A stretch of DNA of 32,141 bases. Source: Caryophanales bacterium. Lineage in GTDB: Bacteria; Bacillota; Bacilli; JARBTR01. Shown here piece by piece: positions 1 to 7,392 of this stretch. The stretch is taken from the NCBI GenBank assembly GCA_029240105.1, contig JARBTR010000014.1, positions 1 to 32,141 on the forward strand, given 5' to 3'. The stretch's first letter is position 1; each line of letters starts with the position of its first letter. The translations under genes were made by a program, and so were the position numbers. The notes under the pieces were generated by a model, which saw only the letters and a list, made by a program, of their open reading frames with translations, did not search any database and was not told the origin of the DNA.

Positions 1-72
1 CCCGAGAATTCTTGATAAAAATGACGTTAGGATTCGCACCTTAATATTCTTATGTAATTTTGGGAACGCCAT
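1..72 (-). CDS. Probable MFS transporter, N-terminal fragment (runs off left edge)
   Basis: Only the first 24 codons are inside the window. They begin at an ATG preceded by a very strong ribosome binding site (AAGGAGGT at 79-86). The peptide starts MAFPKLHKNIKVRI and continues TSFLSRILG. A short basic stretch followed by a hydrophobic segment with a [FI]-L/I-S-R-I-[VL]-G motif resembles the start of Bacillales major facilitator drug exporters of the YttB/YqjV kind. The family call is from memory of that N-terminal pattern and is tentative. The gene is led by a roughly 180-base untranslated region containing a small ORF that overlaps its start. Confidence 0.5.
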   Translation of the reverse strand, partial: MAFPKLHKNIKVRILTSFLSRILG

Positions 73-143
73 GAGCGTACCTCCTTAATCTCCCGTTTTT
101 TAAAATCATTCTTTTTTGAAAAATCTTTTACAAAAATTTTCAT
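27..143 (-). CDS. Possible leader peptide ORF (38 aa) overlapping the MFS start
   Basis: An ATG at 143 is preceded by AAGAAGG at good spacing and opens a 38-codon frame beginning MKIFVKDFSKKNDF, rich in Lys and Arg. It ends at 27, so it overlaps the first 46 bases of the MFS-like gene in a different frame. Ribosomes translating it would pass over the downstream start region, the arrangement expected of a translational leader or attenuator. I recognise no homologue, and it could be a chance ORF in AT-rich DNA. Confidence 0.3.
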   Translation of the reverse strand: MKIFVKDFSKKNDFKKREIKEVRSWRSQNYIRILRCES

Positions 144-258
144 AAATTTATACCTTCTTTCTTTAATATTTTTTATTTTTAACTAATCACTAAAAGCAAT
201 TAGGCTTCCGCTTTCCTTTGTTAATCGATGATACTACTACTCATTCCAAACATCGTCT

Positions 259-287
259 ATTATAACGAAATTATTTCAATATGAGAA
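259..287 (-). promoter_or_regulatory. SigmaA-type promoter for the MFS-like gene
   Basis: On the minus strand, TTCTCA (282-287) and TATAAT (259-264) are separated by 17 bases. The -10 is a perfect match and the -35 matches four of six. The stretch 73-449 otherwise holds only the small leader ORF, this promoter and the greA terminator. Confidence 0.5.
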
Positions 288-385
288 ACTTGTTAAATTT
301 ACTAAAAACAATAGAACATTTTTACTTATTTAATTGAAAGAATTTCAAAGCAAAAAATAGGATATAAATGGAAACTACGTTAACC

Positions 386-418
386 ATAAAAAAACCTAAG
401 CCTCAATAAAGACTTAGG
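386..418 (-). terminator. Rho-independent terminator after greA
   Basis: On the minus strand CCTAAG and CTTAGG arms (413-418 and 395-400) enclose a 12-base loop and are followed by a run of seven T. It sits about 30 bases past the greA stop. Confidence 0.75.
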
Positions 419-449
419 AAATTTAAATGGTATTTAAATGGATAATGAC

Positions 450-926
450 TTACTTAACAGAAACAATCATTACGGCAATTTCGCCACCAGGCGTTTGAAT
501 ATTCACTTGATCGCCTTCTTTTTTACCCATTAAGCTGCTTGCGATTGGTGAATCATTTGAAATTTTTGATTCAAAAGGATCCGCTTCAGCTGAACCAACA
601 ATTGTGTAACTTTCTTCTTCACCATCTGGTAATTCTTTAAAAGTTACAGTTTTTCCAAGTCCAACTACACCTGAGCTTCCTTCACTATTCTCGATAATTA
701 CAGCATGTCGAAGCATATTTTCAATTGTTGTGATACGTCCCTCAACAAATGCTTGCTCCTCTTTTGCTGAATCATATTCTGAGTTCTCAGAAAGATCTCC
801 AAAGCTACGTGCAGTTTTAATACGTTCTACGACTTCTTTTCTTTTTACAGTTATTAATTGTGTTAATTCGTTTTCTAATTTCTCTTTTCCCGCAATTGTC
901 ATCGGGAAATTTTTTTCTGTAGCCAA
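450..926 (-). CDS. greA: Transcription elongation factor GreA
   Basis: A 158-residue GreA, the usual length. It binds the secondary channel of RNA polymerase and stimulates cleavage of the 3' end of backtracked transcripts. The N-terminal coiled coil (about residues 10-75) carries the family signature around [19 protein letters not shown], with the acidic tip residues D43 and E46/E50 region visible. The C-terminal FKBP-like domain follows. The start is a TTG at 926: it gives the family N-terminus (M-A-x-E-K-x-F-P-M-T) and lies downstream of GGAGTG, whereas the next ATG would cut into the conserved start. It is the last gene of the mltG-trmR-trhP1-trhP2-udk-greA series and ends at a good terminator. 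Confidence 0.95.
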   Translation of the reverse strand: MATEKNFPMTIAGKEKLENELTQLITVKRKEVVERIKTARSFGDLSENSEYDSAKEEQAFVEGRITTIENMLRHAVIIENSEGSSGVVGLGKTVTFKELPDGEEESYTIVGSAEADPFESKISNDSPIASSLMGKKEGDQVNIQTPGGEIAVMIVSVK

Positions 927-987
927 AAAAATTCACTCCATTTGCCTTTTTTAGAGGTAGTATTTTAAATTCGTTACAATGTCCACT

Positions 988-1017
988 ATAATAACAGAGT
1001 TTATGAAACTTTGTACA
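988..1017 (-). promoter_or_regulatory. Possible sigmaA promoter for greA
   Basis: TGTACA (1012-1017) and TATTAT (988-993) on the minus strand are 18 bases apart, about 60 bases upstream of the greA start, in a 166-base gap after udk. The match is moderate. Confidence 0.35.
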
Positions 1018-1092
1018 GGAATATTTAATATTTTTCAAAAAATGTTTAGATAAATTTTTCAAAAAATACATCTAGACTATTATAAACAATTG

Positions 1093-1716
1093 TTATTCAA
1101 TTGCTAAGATATTTTGAATTTTAGAAGCCAGTAAATCGATTGCGACTAAATTATGACCGCCTTCTGGAATAATAATGTCAGCGTAGCGCTTGGAAGGCTC
1201 TATAAATTGATTATGCATCGGCCGGACAACTGAAATATATTGTTCTATGACTGAATCAACTGATCGCGCTCGCTCATTAGTGTCCCGTAAAATTCGTCGG
1301 ATAATACGAAGATCAGCATCTGTATCAACATACACTTTAATATCCATATACTTCCTTAAATTTGCATCTTCTAATACCATGAGTCCTTCAACGATAATAA
1401 CATCTGCTGGTTTCACTTCTACTTTTTCAGTTGAACGGGTATGAACTGTAAAGTCATATACTGGCTTCTCTATTGTTTCATAGTTTAACAACTGTACAAT
1501 TTGTTCAACCATAAAATCATTATCAAAAGCCATTGGATGATCATAATTTGTTTTTAATCTATCTTCAAAGGTTAAATGCGACTGGTCTTTATAGTATGAA
1601 TCCTGTTCAATCATAGTAATATGACCCTCGAATCGGCTCATTAAAGCTTTTGTAACACTTGTTTTACCCGAACCAGATCCGCCGGTGATTCCAATTATGA
1701 CTGGTTTTTTCATCAT
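1093..1716 (-). CDS. udk: Uridine kinase
   Basis: A 207-residue P-loop kinase that phosphorylates uridine or cytidine to UMP/CMP in pyrimidine salvage. The Walker A loop GGSGSGKTS lies at residues 12-20, followed by the nucleoside-site segment EQDSYYKDQ (about 37-45), the DHPMAFD motif and the R-R-I-x-R-D lid region near 141-146. Length and order match bacterial Udk. The ATG at 1716 follows the trhP2 stop by one base. Its ribosome binding site (AAGGAGATG) is made from the last codons of trhP2, so the two genes are probably translationally coupled. Confidence 0.95.
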   Translation of the reverse strand: MMKKPVIIGITGGSGSGKTSVTKALMSRFEGHITMIEQDSYYKDQSHLTFEDRLKTNYDHPMAFDNDFMVEQIVQLLNYETIEKPVYDFTVHTRSTEKVEVKPADVIIVEGLMVLEDANLRKYMDIKVYVDTDADLRIIRRILRDTNERARSVDSVIEQYISVVRPMHNQFIEPSKRYADIIIPEGGHNLVAIDLLASKIQNILAIE

Positions 1717-1717
1717 T

Positions 1718-2965
1718 CTACATCTCCTTTCGCATCATATCATTTGGCTGGACTGGCTTGTCCACCTTGAATTTCACAATCATTAATGGATGTCTTGCTA
1801 CATCAATTTCTTTTCCTTCTTCATCCCAGATAGTACCTACAGTTTGACTAAAATTCTCAGTTCTAGGTCCAAAAAATTCTATTTGAGTGCCTGGTTTAAA
1901 GTAGTTACGTTGTTGTAAAGTTACTATTTGTGTTTCAGAGTCATAAGATATCACTTGTCCTGCGAAATCATACGTCGTCTTTTTGCTGTGTACACCAAAC
2001 ATTTGTTGCTTATGGTCAGGCATTCCTTCAAAAAAAGATGAATCAGTGTCACGATTTGCACATTTATCAAGCTCTTTTACCCAATTTTCATTAAAAACGA
2101 AATTGTCTGGATCAGCACAGTATTCATCAATAATTTTTCTATATACACTTACTACTGTCGCCACATAGTGAATTGATTTCATACGCCCTTCAATTTTAAG
2201 ACTATCGATACCAATTTCAATCATTTTTGGAATAGAGCGTATTAAATTCAAATCTTTTGGACTCATAGCAAAAGCATATTCTCCATCAGTGAATTGTGGC
2301 TCCTCACCTTGATACAAATCATAATCCCAACGACAGGACTGACAACATCCGCCACGATTAGAATCTCGAGCAGTCATATGATTTGAAAGAGTACAACGAC
2401 CTGAATAAGCAATACACATAGCCCCATGGATAAAGCTTTCAATTTCTATATCCACTTTTTCTTTCATTTCTTTAATTTCTTCATAACTCGTTTCACGCGC
2501 TAGAACCACACGTTCAAGACCTTGCTCTTTCCAAAATTGGACAGCTTTCCAGTTTGATAAAGATTGCTGTGTACTTAAATGAATCTCAAGTTTTGGAGCA
2601 ACTTTTTTACATGTTTCAATAATAAGCGGGTCCGCAACAATAATTCCTGTTACGCCTGCTCCTTCAATTGCACGTAAGTAATCATCAAGACCAGGTATGT
2701 TTTCGTTATGCGCAAAAATATTTGTAGTTACATAGATTTTTGCATTATATGTCTTTGCAAATTTTACGCCTTCTGCCATTTCATCAATAGAAAAATTATC
2801 TGCACTTGAACGCAATCCATACTCTCTTCCACCAATAAATACGGCATCAGCACCATACATAACTGCAATTTTTAATTTTTCTAAATTACCAGCTGGGGCT
2901 AGAAGTTCAGGTTTTTTTATAATGACCCGCCTACCATCAACTACTTTTGAAATTATTTGACTCAT
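1718..2965 (-). CDS. trhP2: tRNA hydroxylation protein TrhP2 (peptidase U32 family, YrrO)
   Basis: A 415-residue U32-family protein. In B. subtilis the yrrN/yrrO pair (trhP1/trhP2) is needed for prephenate-dependent 5-hydroxyuridine at the tRNA wobble position; the older label of collagenase-like protease is misleading. The U32 signature is present as [16 protein letters not shown] (residues 176-191), followed by a cysteine cluster at 207, 208 and 211. With C184 and C191 these can supply an iron-sulfur ligand set. A C-terminal beta domain follows (about 330-415). GAGGAACAAATG-type spacing supports the ATG at 2965. The gene lies 43 bases after trhP1 and abuts udk. Confidence 0.93.
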   Translation of the reverse strand: MSQIISKVVDGRRVIIKKPELLAPAGNLEKLKIAVMYGADAVFIGGREYGLRSSADNFSIDEMAEGVKFAKTYNAKIYVTTNIFAHNENIPGLDDYLRAIEGAGVTGIIVADPLIIETCKKVAPKLEIHLSTQQSLSNWKAVQFWKEQGLERVVLARETSYEEIKEMKEKVDIEIESFIHGAMCIAYSGRCTLSNHMTARDSNRGGCCQSCRWDYDLYQGEEPQFTDGEYAFAMSPKDLNLIRSIPKMIEIGIDSLKIEGRMKSIHYVATVVSVYRKIIDEYCADPDNFVFNENWVKELDKCANRDTDSSFFEGMPDHKQQMFGVHSKKTTYDFAGQVISYDSETQIVTLQQRNYFKPGTQIEFFGPRTENFSQTVGTIWDEEGKEIDVARHPLMIVKFKVDKPVQPNDMMRKEM

Positions 2966-3008
2966 TTGTTCCTCCTAATTTATGAACACTACCTGACTCA
3001 GCACCTTG

Positions 3009-3932
3009 TTAATAAACGGTTTCTTTAAAGTAAAAACCAGTGTCAATTGGTCTACTTTTGGGCTGAATTTTCTCGATTTCAGCATGCATTGTCGCTTTAG
3101 ATTCTTCATATGAACTTGGCTCTTCACAGTATAAATCAATTGCCTTTCGGTAAAGTTGCGTAATTTTCACCAGATAATCAGTTGACTTCAAAATTCCTTC
3201 AATTTTAAAAGAATCAATTCCTGCATCGATCATTTCACCAAGCTCTTCAATCAAGCAAATATCATTTGGACACATGATATGCGTGCCATTTTCATCTTGA
3301 AAAATTGGGTAACGAGTATCCCGTTCTTTGTCATGAAGGTAAGCTTTACGACTATTTTCGATTTTTTCTAAATCTTTCCCCATAAAATTCATGTAGTTAT
3401 TGATTAAAGTTCTTTTAGATTGAAACATACAAGTCATACCATGTACTTGAACTTCGATTTCTACATCTGCATTTTCTTTAGTCTCAATTACTTCATCCAT
3501 ACTAAGTTCACGAGCTAAAACGGCACGTTTCGCGCCTTTACTGCCCCAATAGTTTGCAGTGAAATAATTTGTTGCAGTTGTTTCAGTATTCCAATGTAGT
3601 TTCATATGTGGTGCAGTTTCACGAACAGCCAATAGAACTGCCGGATCACCAAAAATGATTCCATCTACACCTACATGATCTAGGAAAGAAATATAGTCAT
3701 TTAACTCGTCAATTCGATCATTATGCATAATAGCATTCATCGCCACGTAAACTTTTTTCCCATGTTGGCGCGTAATTTCTGATGCCGCCTTTACATCTTC
3801 TCTAAGAAATTCTCCTGATAAACGTAAGCCATAACGCTGTTCGCCTATTACAAAAGCATCTGCTCCAGCCTCGATTAAAGGTACTAGTTCTGTAATCTTT
3901 GATGGTGTAACTAAAAGTTCGGGTTTTTTCAT
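3009..3932 (-). CDS. trhP1: tRNA hydroxylation protein TrhP1 (peptidase U32 family, YrrN)
   Basis: A 307-residue paralogue and partner of TrhP2 in 5-hydroxyuridine formation. The U32 signature region reads VHGMTCMFQSKRTL (residues 163-176). It keeps the first cysteine (C168), but the second is replaced, the C-rich segment seen in TrhP2 is absent, and there is no C-terminal beta domain. This is how YrrN differs from YrrO in B. subtilis, so it looks normal for the type. It suggests that the iron-sulfur role, if any, lies in TrhP2. The ATG at 3932 has AAGGAAA upstream. About 190 bases with no gene separate it from trmR. Confidence 0.92.
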   Translation of the reverse strand: MKKPELLVTPSKITELVPLIEAGADAFVIGEQRYGLRLSGEFLREDVKAASEITRQHGKKVYVAMNAIMHNDRIDELNDYISFLDHVGVDGIIFGDPAVLLAVRETAPHMKLHWNTETTATNYFTANYWGSKGAKRAVLARELSMDEVIETKENADVEIEVQVHGMTCMFQSKRTLINNYMNFMGKDLEKIENSRKAYLHDKERDTRYPIFQDENGTHIMCPNDICLIEELGEMIDAGIDSFKIEGILKSTDYLVKITQLYRKAIDLYCEEPSSYEESKATMHAEIEKIQPKSRPIDTGFYFKETVY

Positions 3933-4118
3933 TAGTATTTCCTTCTTTGTTTTTTGCTGAGTAACAAGAATAAATAATGGTACTTATATTTTTTAAATCG
4001 TCCATTTCGGTTGGGCACAAAGCATCCTCTAAGTAAAAACACACTTTAATTCAACAGTGTCTTAAATAACGTCTTTACTACTGGAATGTCATGTTTTATG
4101 AAATTTCATTAATACTGT

Positions 4119-4748
4119 TTATTTTTTAATACTCACAGCTAAACCGTCACCGGTTGGGATAATTACTGTTTCGTAATTTTCATTCTTAATAAGCCAATCA
4201 TTAAAACGAGCAATTTTTGTAACCAGTTGACGTGTACGTTTTGATTCTATCACTTCAATTTTCTCTTCTAAAAGCCCTTTAAATAGTACATTGTCAGTGA
4301 AAATGATACCACCAGGAACTACATATTTTTCATAAATCTCAAAAAACCGTTGATACTGGCCTTTTGCAGCATCAATAAAAAGAGCATCAAAAGGGGCAGA
4401 CTTGGCAACTTTATCCTCATCCTCTAATGCGTCTCCAAAAATGATAGAAATTTGTTTTGCATTATTGCTTCTTGAAATATACTTCCTTGCAAGCTCGTAT
4501 CTTTCCAAATCTCGTTCAATTGTACAAATAGTAGACCCAGGTAGAGCAGAAACCATCCGTAGTGCTGAATATCCTATTGCAGTTCCGATTTCACAAATGG
4601 ACTTCACATTTCCGATCTTCATAAAATGAAGCATTGTATCGATGCCATTTAATTCCATGATGGGTATATTCTTCTCTTTTGCGAACTGTTCCATTTCCTG
4701 AAGTAAAGGATTTCTTTCACTGGAAATATCGTCTAAATAATTACTCAT
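4119..4748 (-). CDS. trmR: tRNA 5-hydroxyuridine methyltransferase TrmR (YrrM)
   Basis: A 209-residue SAM-dependent O-methyltransferase of the COMT-like group. In B. subtilis YrrM/TrmR methylates 5-hydroxyuridine to 5-methoxyuridine in wobble position 34. Motif I is EIGTAIGYS (residues 53-61), an acidic SAM-ribose residue is E78, and likely metal ligands are D126 (in FIDAAKG) and D152-N153 (TDN). The start has GAGGAAAAAG upstream. Standing directly before trhP1-trhP2, it completes the wobble-uridine pathway in one transcript. Confidence 0.92.
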   Translation of the reverse strand: MSNYLDDISSERNPLLQEMEQFAKEKNIPIMELNGIDTMLHFMKIGNVKSICEIGTAIGYSALRMVSALPGSTICTIERDLERYELARKYISRSNNAKQISIIFGDALEDEDKVAKSAPFDALFIDAAKGQYQRFFEIYEKYVVPGGIIFTDNVLFKGLLEEKIEVIESKRTRQLVTKIARFNDWLIKNENYETVIIPTGDGLAVSIKK

Positions 4749-4781
4749 TCTTTTTCCTCAATTACAACAATTCTTCAATTT

Positions 4782-4823
4782 TAACATAAAGAGTATGCCT
4801 TTGAAATTATCAAAGCCATACTC
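4782..4823 (-). terminator. Hairpin between mltG and trmR (terminator or attenuator-like)
   Basis: Minus-strand arms GAGTATGGCTTTGA and TCAAAGGCATACTC pair over 14 positions with one G-G mismatch and a four-base loop, then TTTATGTT. The T run is broken, so partial read-through into trmR is likely. Confidence 0.5.
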
Positions 4824-4845
4824 ATTTTTGGATTTTGAAATATTT

Positions 4846-5967
4846 TTATTTCAAATACTTCGCAACATTTTTGTTATGTTGATCTAACGTTTTTGCAAAT
4901 ATGGCTTCACCAGTTTCAAGTGCAGTAACAAAGTATAAAAAATCTGTTTTGGTTGGATTTAAAACTGCATCAATAGAAGTTACTCCAGAATTTGCAATAG
5001 GACCAGGCATTAGTCCCTTGTATTTATAAGTATTATACGGGGAATCGACTTCCAAATCCTTGTGTAATACTTTTCCCTTTTGAACATCCAATGCATAAAG
5101 AATAGTTGGGTCAGTTTGCAAAGGCATTCCTATATTCATTCGGTTTTCAAAAACAGATGCAATTTTTTTGCGATCTGTGGCCTCACTGCTTTCTTCCTCA
5201 ACAACTGATGCCAGGGTTAATAATTCATGGACAGTATATTTCCCTTCCATTTGTCCATAGAATTCACTTATAACCTCATCCATCTTTTTAAGCATTGGTA
5301 CAACCAATTCTTCAACAGAAGGTTTTTCTTTTGTATATGGATAAGTTGCTGGGAATAGATAACCTTCTAATGGATAACGAACTTTTTTATTTAATATTTC
5401 ATCACTTAGTAGATTTGGAAATTTTCCCATCATCTTTTTCACAAAATGGGAACTGTTTAGTTCATCCATCACTTGCTTTTCAGATCTATTCGTTTTTTTA
5501 GCTAGAATTTTGGCAATTTCTTTTATTTGCAATCCTTCGGGTATGGTAATTTTCATTACTACTTTTTCAGCAACTTTACCACTTTTTATTTCTTTAGTTA
5601 TCTGATCAAGTGTCATGGATGGTGATAGTTTGTATGTTCCCGCCATAAAACCAGATTCGTTTTTAAATTTTAAATAGTACTTATAAATTTTTGCATTTTT
5701 AACAATACCTTTTTTCTCTAATATCATTGATATAGTAGTTGGTCCAGAACCCATTGGTATTTCAATTTTTTTCATTTTTTTATTATCTGGATTAACTGGC
5801 TTTAAAGCTGAGTTAATATATAAATAAACCCCAATAAATAATATTAGAAAGACGGCAAAACCAATAGCAGATGCTATTGCAACAACCTTTCTAACTCGCA
5901 CAGCTTCTTCTTTTCTTTCAGCTACTTTTTGTAGTAGTTCTTCTTTTCTATCTTCAAAAATACTCAT
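4846..5967 (-). CDS. mltG: Endolytic murein transglycosylase MltG (YceG-like, YrrL)
   Basis: A 373-residue membrane-anchored enzyme that cuts nascent glycan strands and sets their length. It has a basic cytoplasmic N-terminus, one membrane segment (about residues 29-51), a LysM-like subdomain (about 68-130) and the YceG catalytic domain. The catalytic glutamate should be E257 in LASVVEEESS, aligned with the E. coli MltG active site; the substrate-binding segments RYPLEGYLFPATYP and QTDPTILYAL are also present. AGGTGAT precedes the ATG at 5967. It is the first gene of the transcript that continues into trmR. Confidence 0.93.
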   Translation of the reverse strand: MSIFEDRKEELLQKVAERKEEAVRVRKVVAIASAIGFAVFLILFIGVYLYINSALKPVNPDNKKMKKIEIPMGSGPTTISMILEKKGIVKNAKIYKYYLKFKNESGFMAGTYKLSPSMTLDQITKEIKSGKVAEKVVMKITIPEGLQIKEIAKILAKKTNRSEKQVMDELNSSHFVKKMMGKFPNLLSDEILNKKVRYPLEGYLFPATYPYTKEKPSVEELVVPMLKKMDEVISEFYGQMEGKYTVHELLTLASVVEEESSEATDRKKIASVFENRMNIGMPLQTDPTILYALDVQKGKVLHKDLEVDSPYNTYKYKGLMPGPIANSGVTSIDAVLNPTKTDFLYFVTALETGEAIFAKTLDQHNKNVAKYLK

Positions 5968-6016
5968 TTATTATCACCTATGGAATGTGGTCACATTGAC
6001 CAAAGATTTCAAAGCA

Positions 6017-6045
6017 TTTAAAATACATCCTTTTTATATTGTCAA
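6017..6045 (-). promoter_or_regulatory. SigmaA-type promoter for mltG
   Basis: A perfect TTGACA (6040-6045) and TTTAAA (6017-6022) are spaced by 17 bases on the minus strand, about 50 bases upstream of mltG. A second overlapping pair (TTGACT at 6059-6064 with CAATAT at 6036-6041, also 17 bases) is possible. Confidence 0.45.
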
Positions 6046-6105
6046 ATATTTGGTCCATAGTCAATAAAAATTAGTTAATTTCGCACTTTTAAAAGGAATC
6101 TGTCA

Positions 6106-6135
6106 TAAAAAAACCATTAGCATTTGCTAATGGTT
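6106..6135 (-). terminator. Terminator after yrzB
   Basis: Minus-strand arms AACCATTAGCA and TGCTAATGGTT form an 11-bp perfect stem with a tiny loop and run into seven T. It ends the alaS-ireB-ruvX-yrzB group. Confidence 0.85.
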
Positions 6136-6144
6136 CGTTTTCAT

Positions 6145-6453
6145 TTATTCTTCAGTTTCGTCAAGTTCTTCAGCTTCGATGAACGTGTTGATAACTTCTT
6201 CACAAGCAGCAAATTCTTCTTCATCTTCAACTGGATCTAAGCGACCAGCTTCGCCAGATTCATCTTGAGTATAAGCGAACACGAAAATATCGCCTTCTTC
6301 TTCCTCTTCTTCAACCTCAAGTGGTGCTACACAAACGTAAGATTTGTTGTATTTTTCTAAATCGAAAGTCAAAAGGATTTCGAAAAGTTGCTCATTTCCT
6401 TCATCGTCTACAATCGAAATCGTTTCGATTTCTTCATTTTCATAAGTTGTCAT
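6145..6453 (-). CDS. yrzB: DUF1292 family acidic protein (YrzB)
   Basis: A 102-residue, extremely acidic protein of the DUF1292 family; its function is unknown. It opens with MTTYENEEIETISIVDDEGN, has a hydrophobic beta-rich centre (FEILLTFDLEKYNKSYVCVAP) and then Glu/Asp runs (EVEEEEEEGD). The position directly after ruvX is conserved across Bacillales. GAGGAAACCAAATG gives a good ribosome binding site, 15 bases after the ruvX stop. Confidence 0.9.
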   Translation of the reverse strand: MTTYENEEIETISIVDDEGNEQLFEILLTFDLEKYNKSYVCVAPLEVEEEEEEGDIFVFAYTQDESGEAGRLDPVEDEEEFAACEEVINTFIEAEELDETEE

Positions 6454-6468
6454 TTGGTTTCCTCTTTT

Positions 6469-6891
6469 CTATTTTTTTGAATTTGAATCTAAGTATGTTT
6501 GTAAAATCAACGTTGCAGCCATTTTATCAATGACATCTTTACGCTTTTTTCGACTAACATCAGCTTCAAGTAATATTCTTTCCGCTTGCATTGTCGTTAA
6601 ACGTTCATCCACCATTTTAACAGGAATGTTAAATTTTTGCTCGAGAAGTCTAGCATATTGTTGACATGCTTCCCCTCTGGGTCCAATTGTTCCATTCATA
6701 TTTTTTGGTAAACCTACTACAAAAAGTGAAATTTCATACTCTTCAATAAGAGCACTTATTCGCTTGAATCCTAAATGACGATTTTCAGTATCCACCGGAA
6801 TAGTCTCAATTCCTTGAGCTGTCCAACCCATCGCATCACTAATTGCAACGCCAACTGTTTTAGTCCCAACATCAAGTCCAGCTATTCTCAT
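6469..6891 (-). CDS. ruvX: Holliday junction resolvase-like protein RuvX/YqgF (YrrK)
   Basis: A 140-residue RNase H-fold protein of the YqgF family, linked to Holliday junction resolution and, in other bacteria, to pre-16S rRNA 5' processing. Catalytic motifs are visible: [15 protein letters not shown] (D7), the GLPKNMNG loop (60-67), VDERLTT (E96) and a C-terminal [12 protein letters not shown] with the last acidic residue. The ATG overlaps the ireB stop as TAATG, showing translational coupling. Confidence 0.93.
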   Translation of the reverse strand: MRIAGLDVGTKTVGVAISDAMGWTAQGIETIPVDTENRHLGFKRISALIEEYEISLFVVGLPKNMNGTIGPRGEACQQYARLLEQKFNIPVKMVDERLTTMQAERILLEADVSRKKRKDVIDKMAATLILQTYLDSNSKK

Positions 6892-7160
6892 TAGAGTCCA
6901 CCGCGATGTTCTCTCAAGTAAGATTTAACCAACTCTTCGATAATTTCATCTCGTTCCAGTTTTCTAATTTTGTTTCTAGCATCTTGATGACGAGGAATAT
7001 ATGCGGGATCCCCAGAAAGGAGATAACCAACAATTTGGTTTATAGGATTATAACCTTTCTCTTTCAGTGAATTAAAAACCTGAACGAGAACATCCTGTAC
7101 TTCCAGTTCAATAGAATCCTCATGAAAATTAAATTGCATTGTCTTATCAAAAGAATTCAT
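6891..7160 (-). CDS. ireB: IreB family regulatory phosphoprotein (YrzL)
   Basis: An 89-residue IreB/UPF0297 protein. In Enterococcus IreB is a substrate of the PASTA kinase IreK and tunes cephalosporin resistance; in Bacillus the role is unclear. The conserved core [19 protein letters not shown] plus YIPRHQDAR, and the tail [13 protein letters not shown], are present. I start it at the ATG at 7160, with GGAGGTG upstream and the family N-terminus [12 protein letters not shown]. An 11-residue upstream extension is open but has no ribosome binding site and no counterpart in relatives. The phosphoacceptor threonine of the enterococcal N-terminus would correspond to the T7 region. Confidence 0.92.
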   Translation of the reverse strand: MNSFDKTMQFNFHEDSIELEVQDVLVQVFNSLKEKGYNPINQIVGYLLSGDPAYIPRHQDARNKIRKLERDEIIEELVKSYLREHRGGL

Positions 7161-7392
7161 GCACAAACACCTCCGCAACAGTCTAAATAGCAAAAATGAG
7201 ATAATCTAATAGAGTAAATATTCTTTTCTAAACTATGTATAGAAAACAATCTAATCTAATTTATCAAATAAATTGTTAAAATTGATTACCCACTTTAGTG
7301 AAACTACTTTTTACTAAAGTCATCAAAATTGTAGTATACACTCATTTTACACCATTCGTTAGGAAAAAATAAACAAATACTATCAAAGTTGT

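Noticed and set aside
3802..4044. 80-residue frame between trmR and trhP1
   Set aside because: Most of it overlaps the trhP1 start in another frame and it has no family resemblance; the gap holds no supported gene.
7161..7193. Upstream start of ireB adding [11 protein letters not shown]
   Set aside because: It covers the real ribosome binding site GGAGGTG and adds residues unknown in the family.
7292..7320. ACTTTAGT/ACTAAAGT hairpin between alaS and ireB
   Set aside because: Only an 8-bp AT-rich stem with a 13-base loop and no T run on either strand; not called as a terminator.
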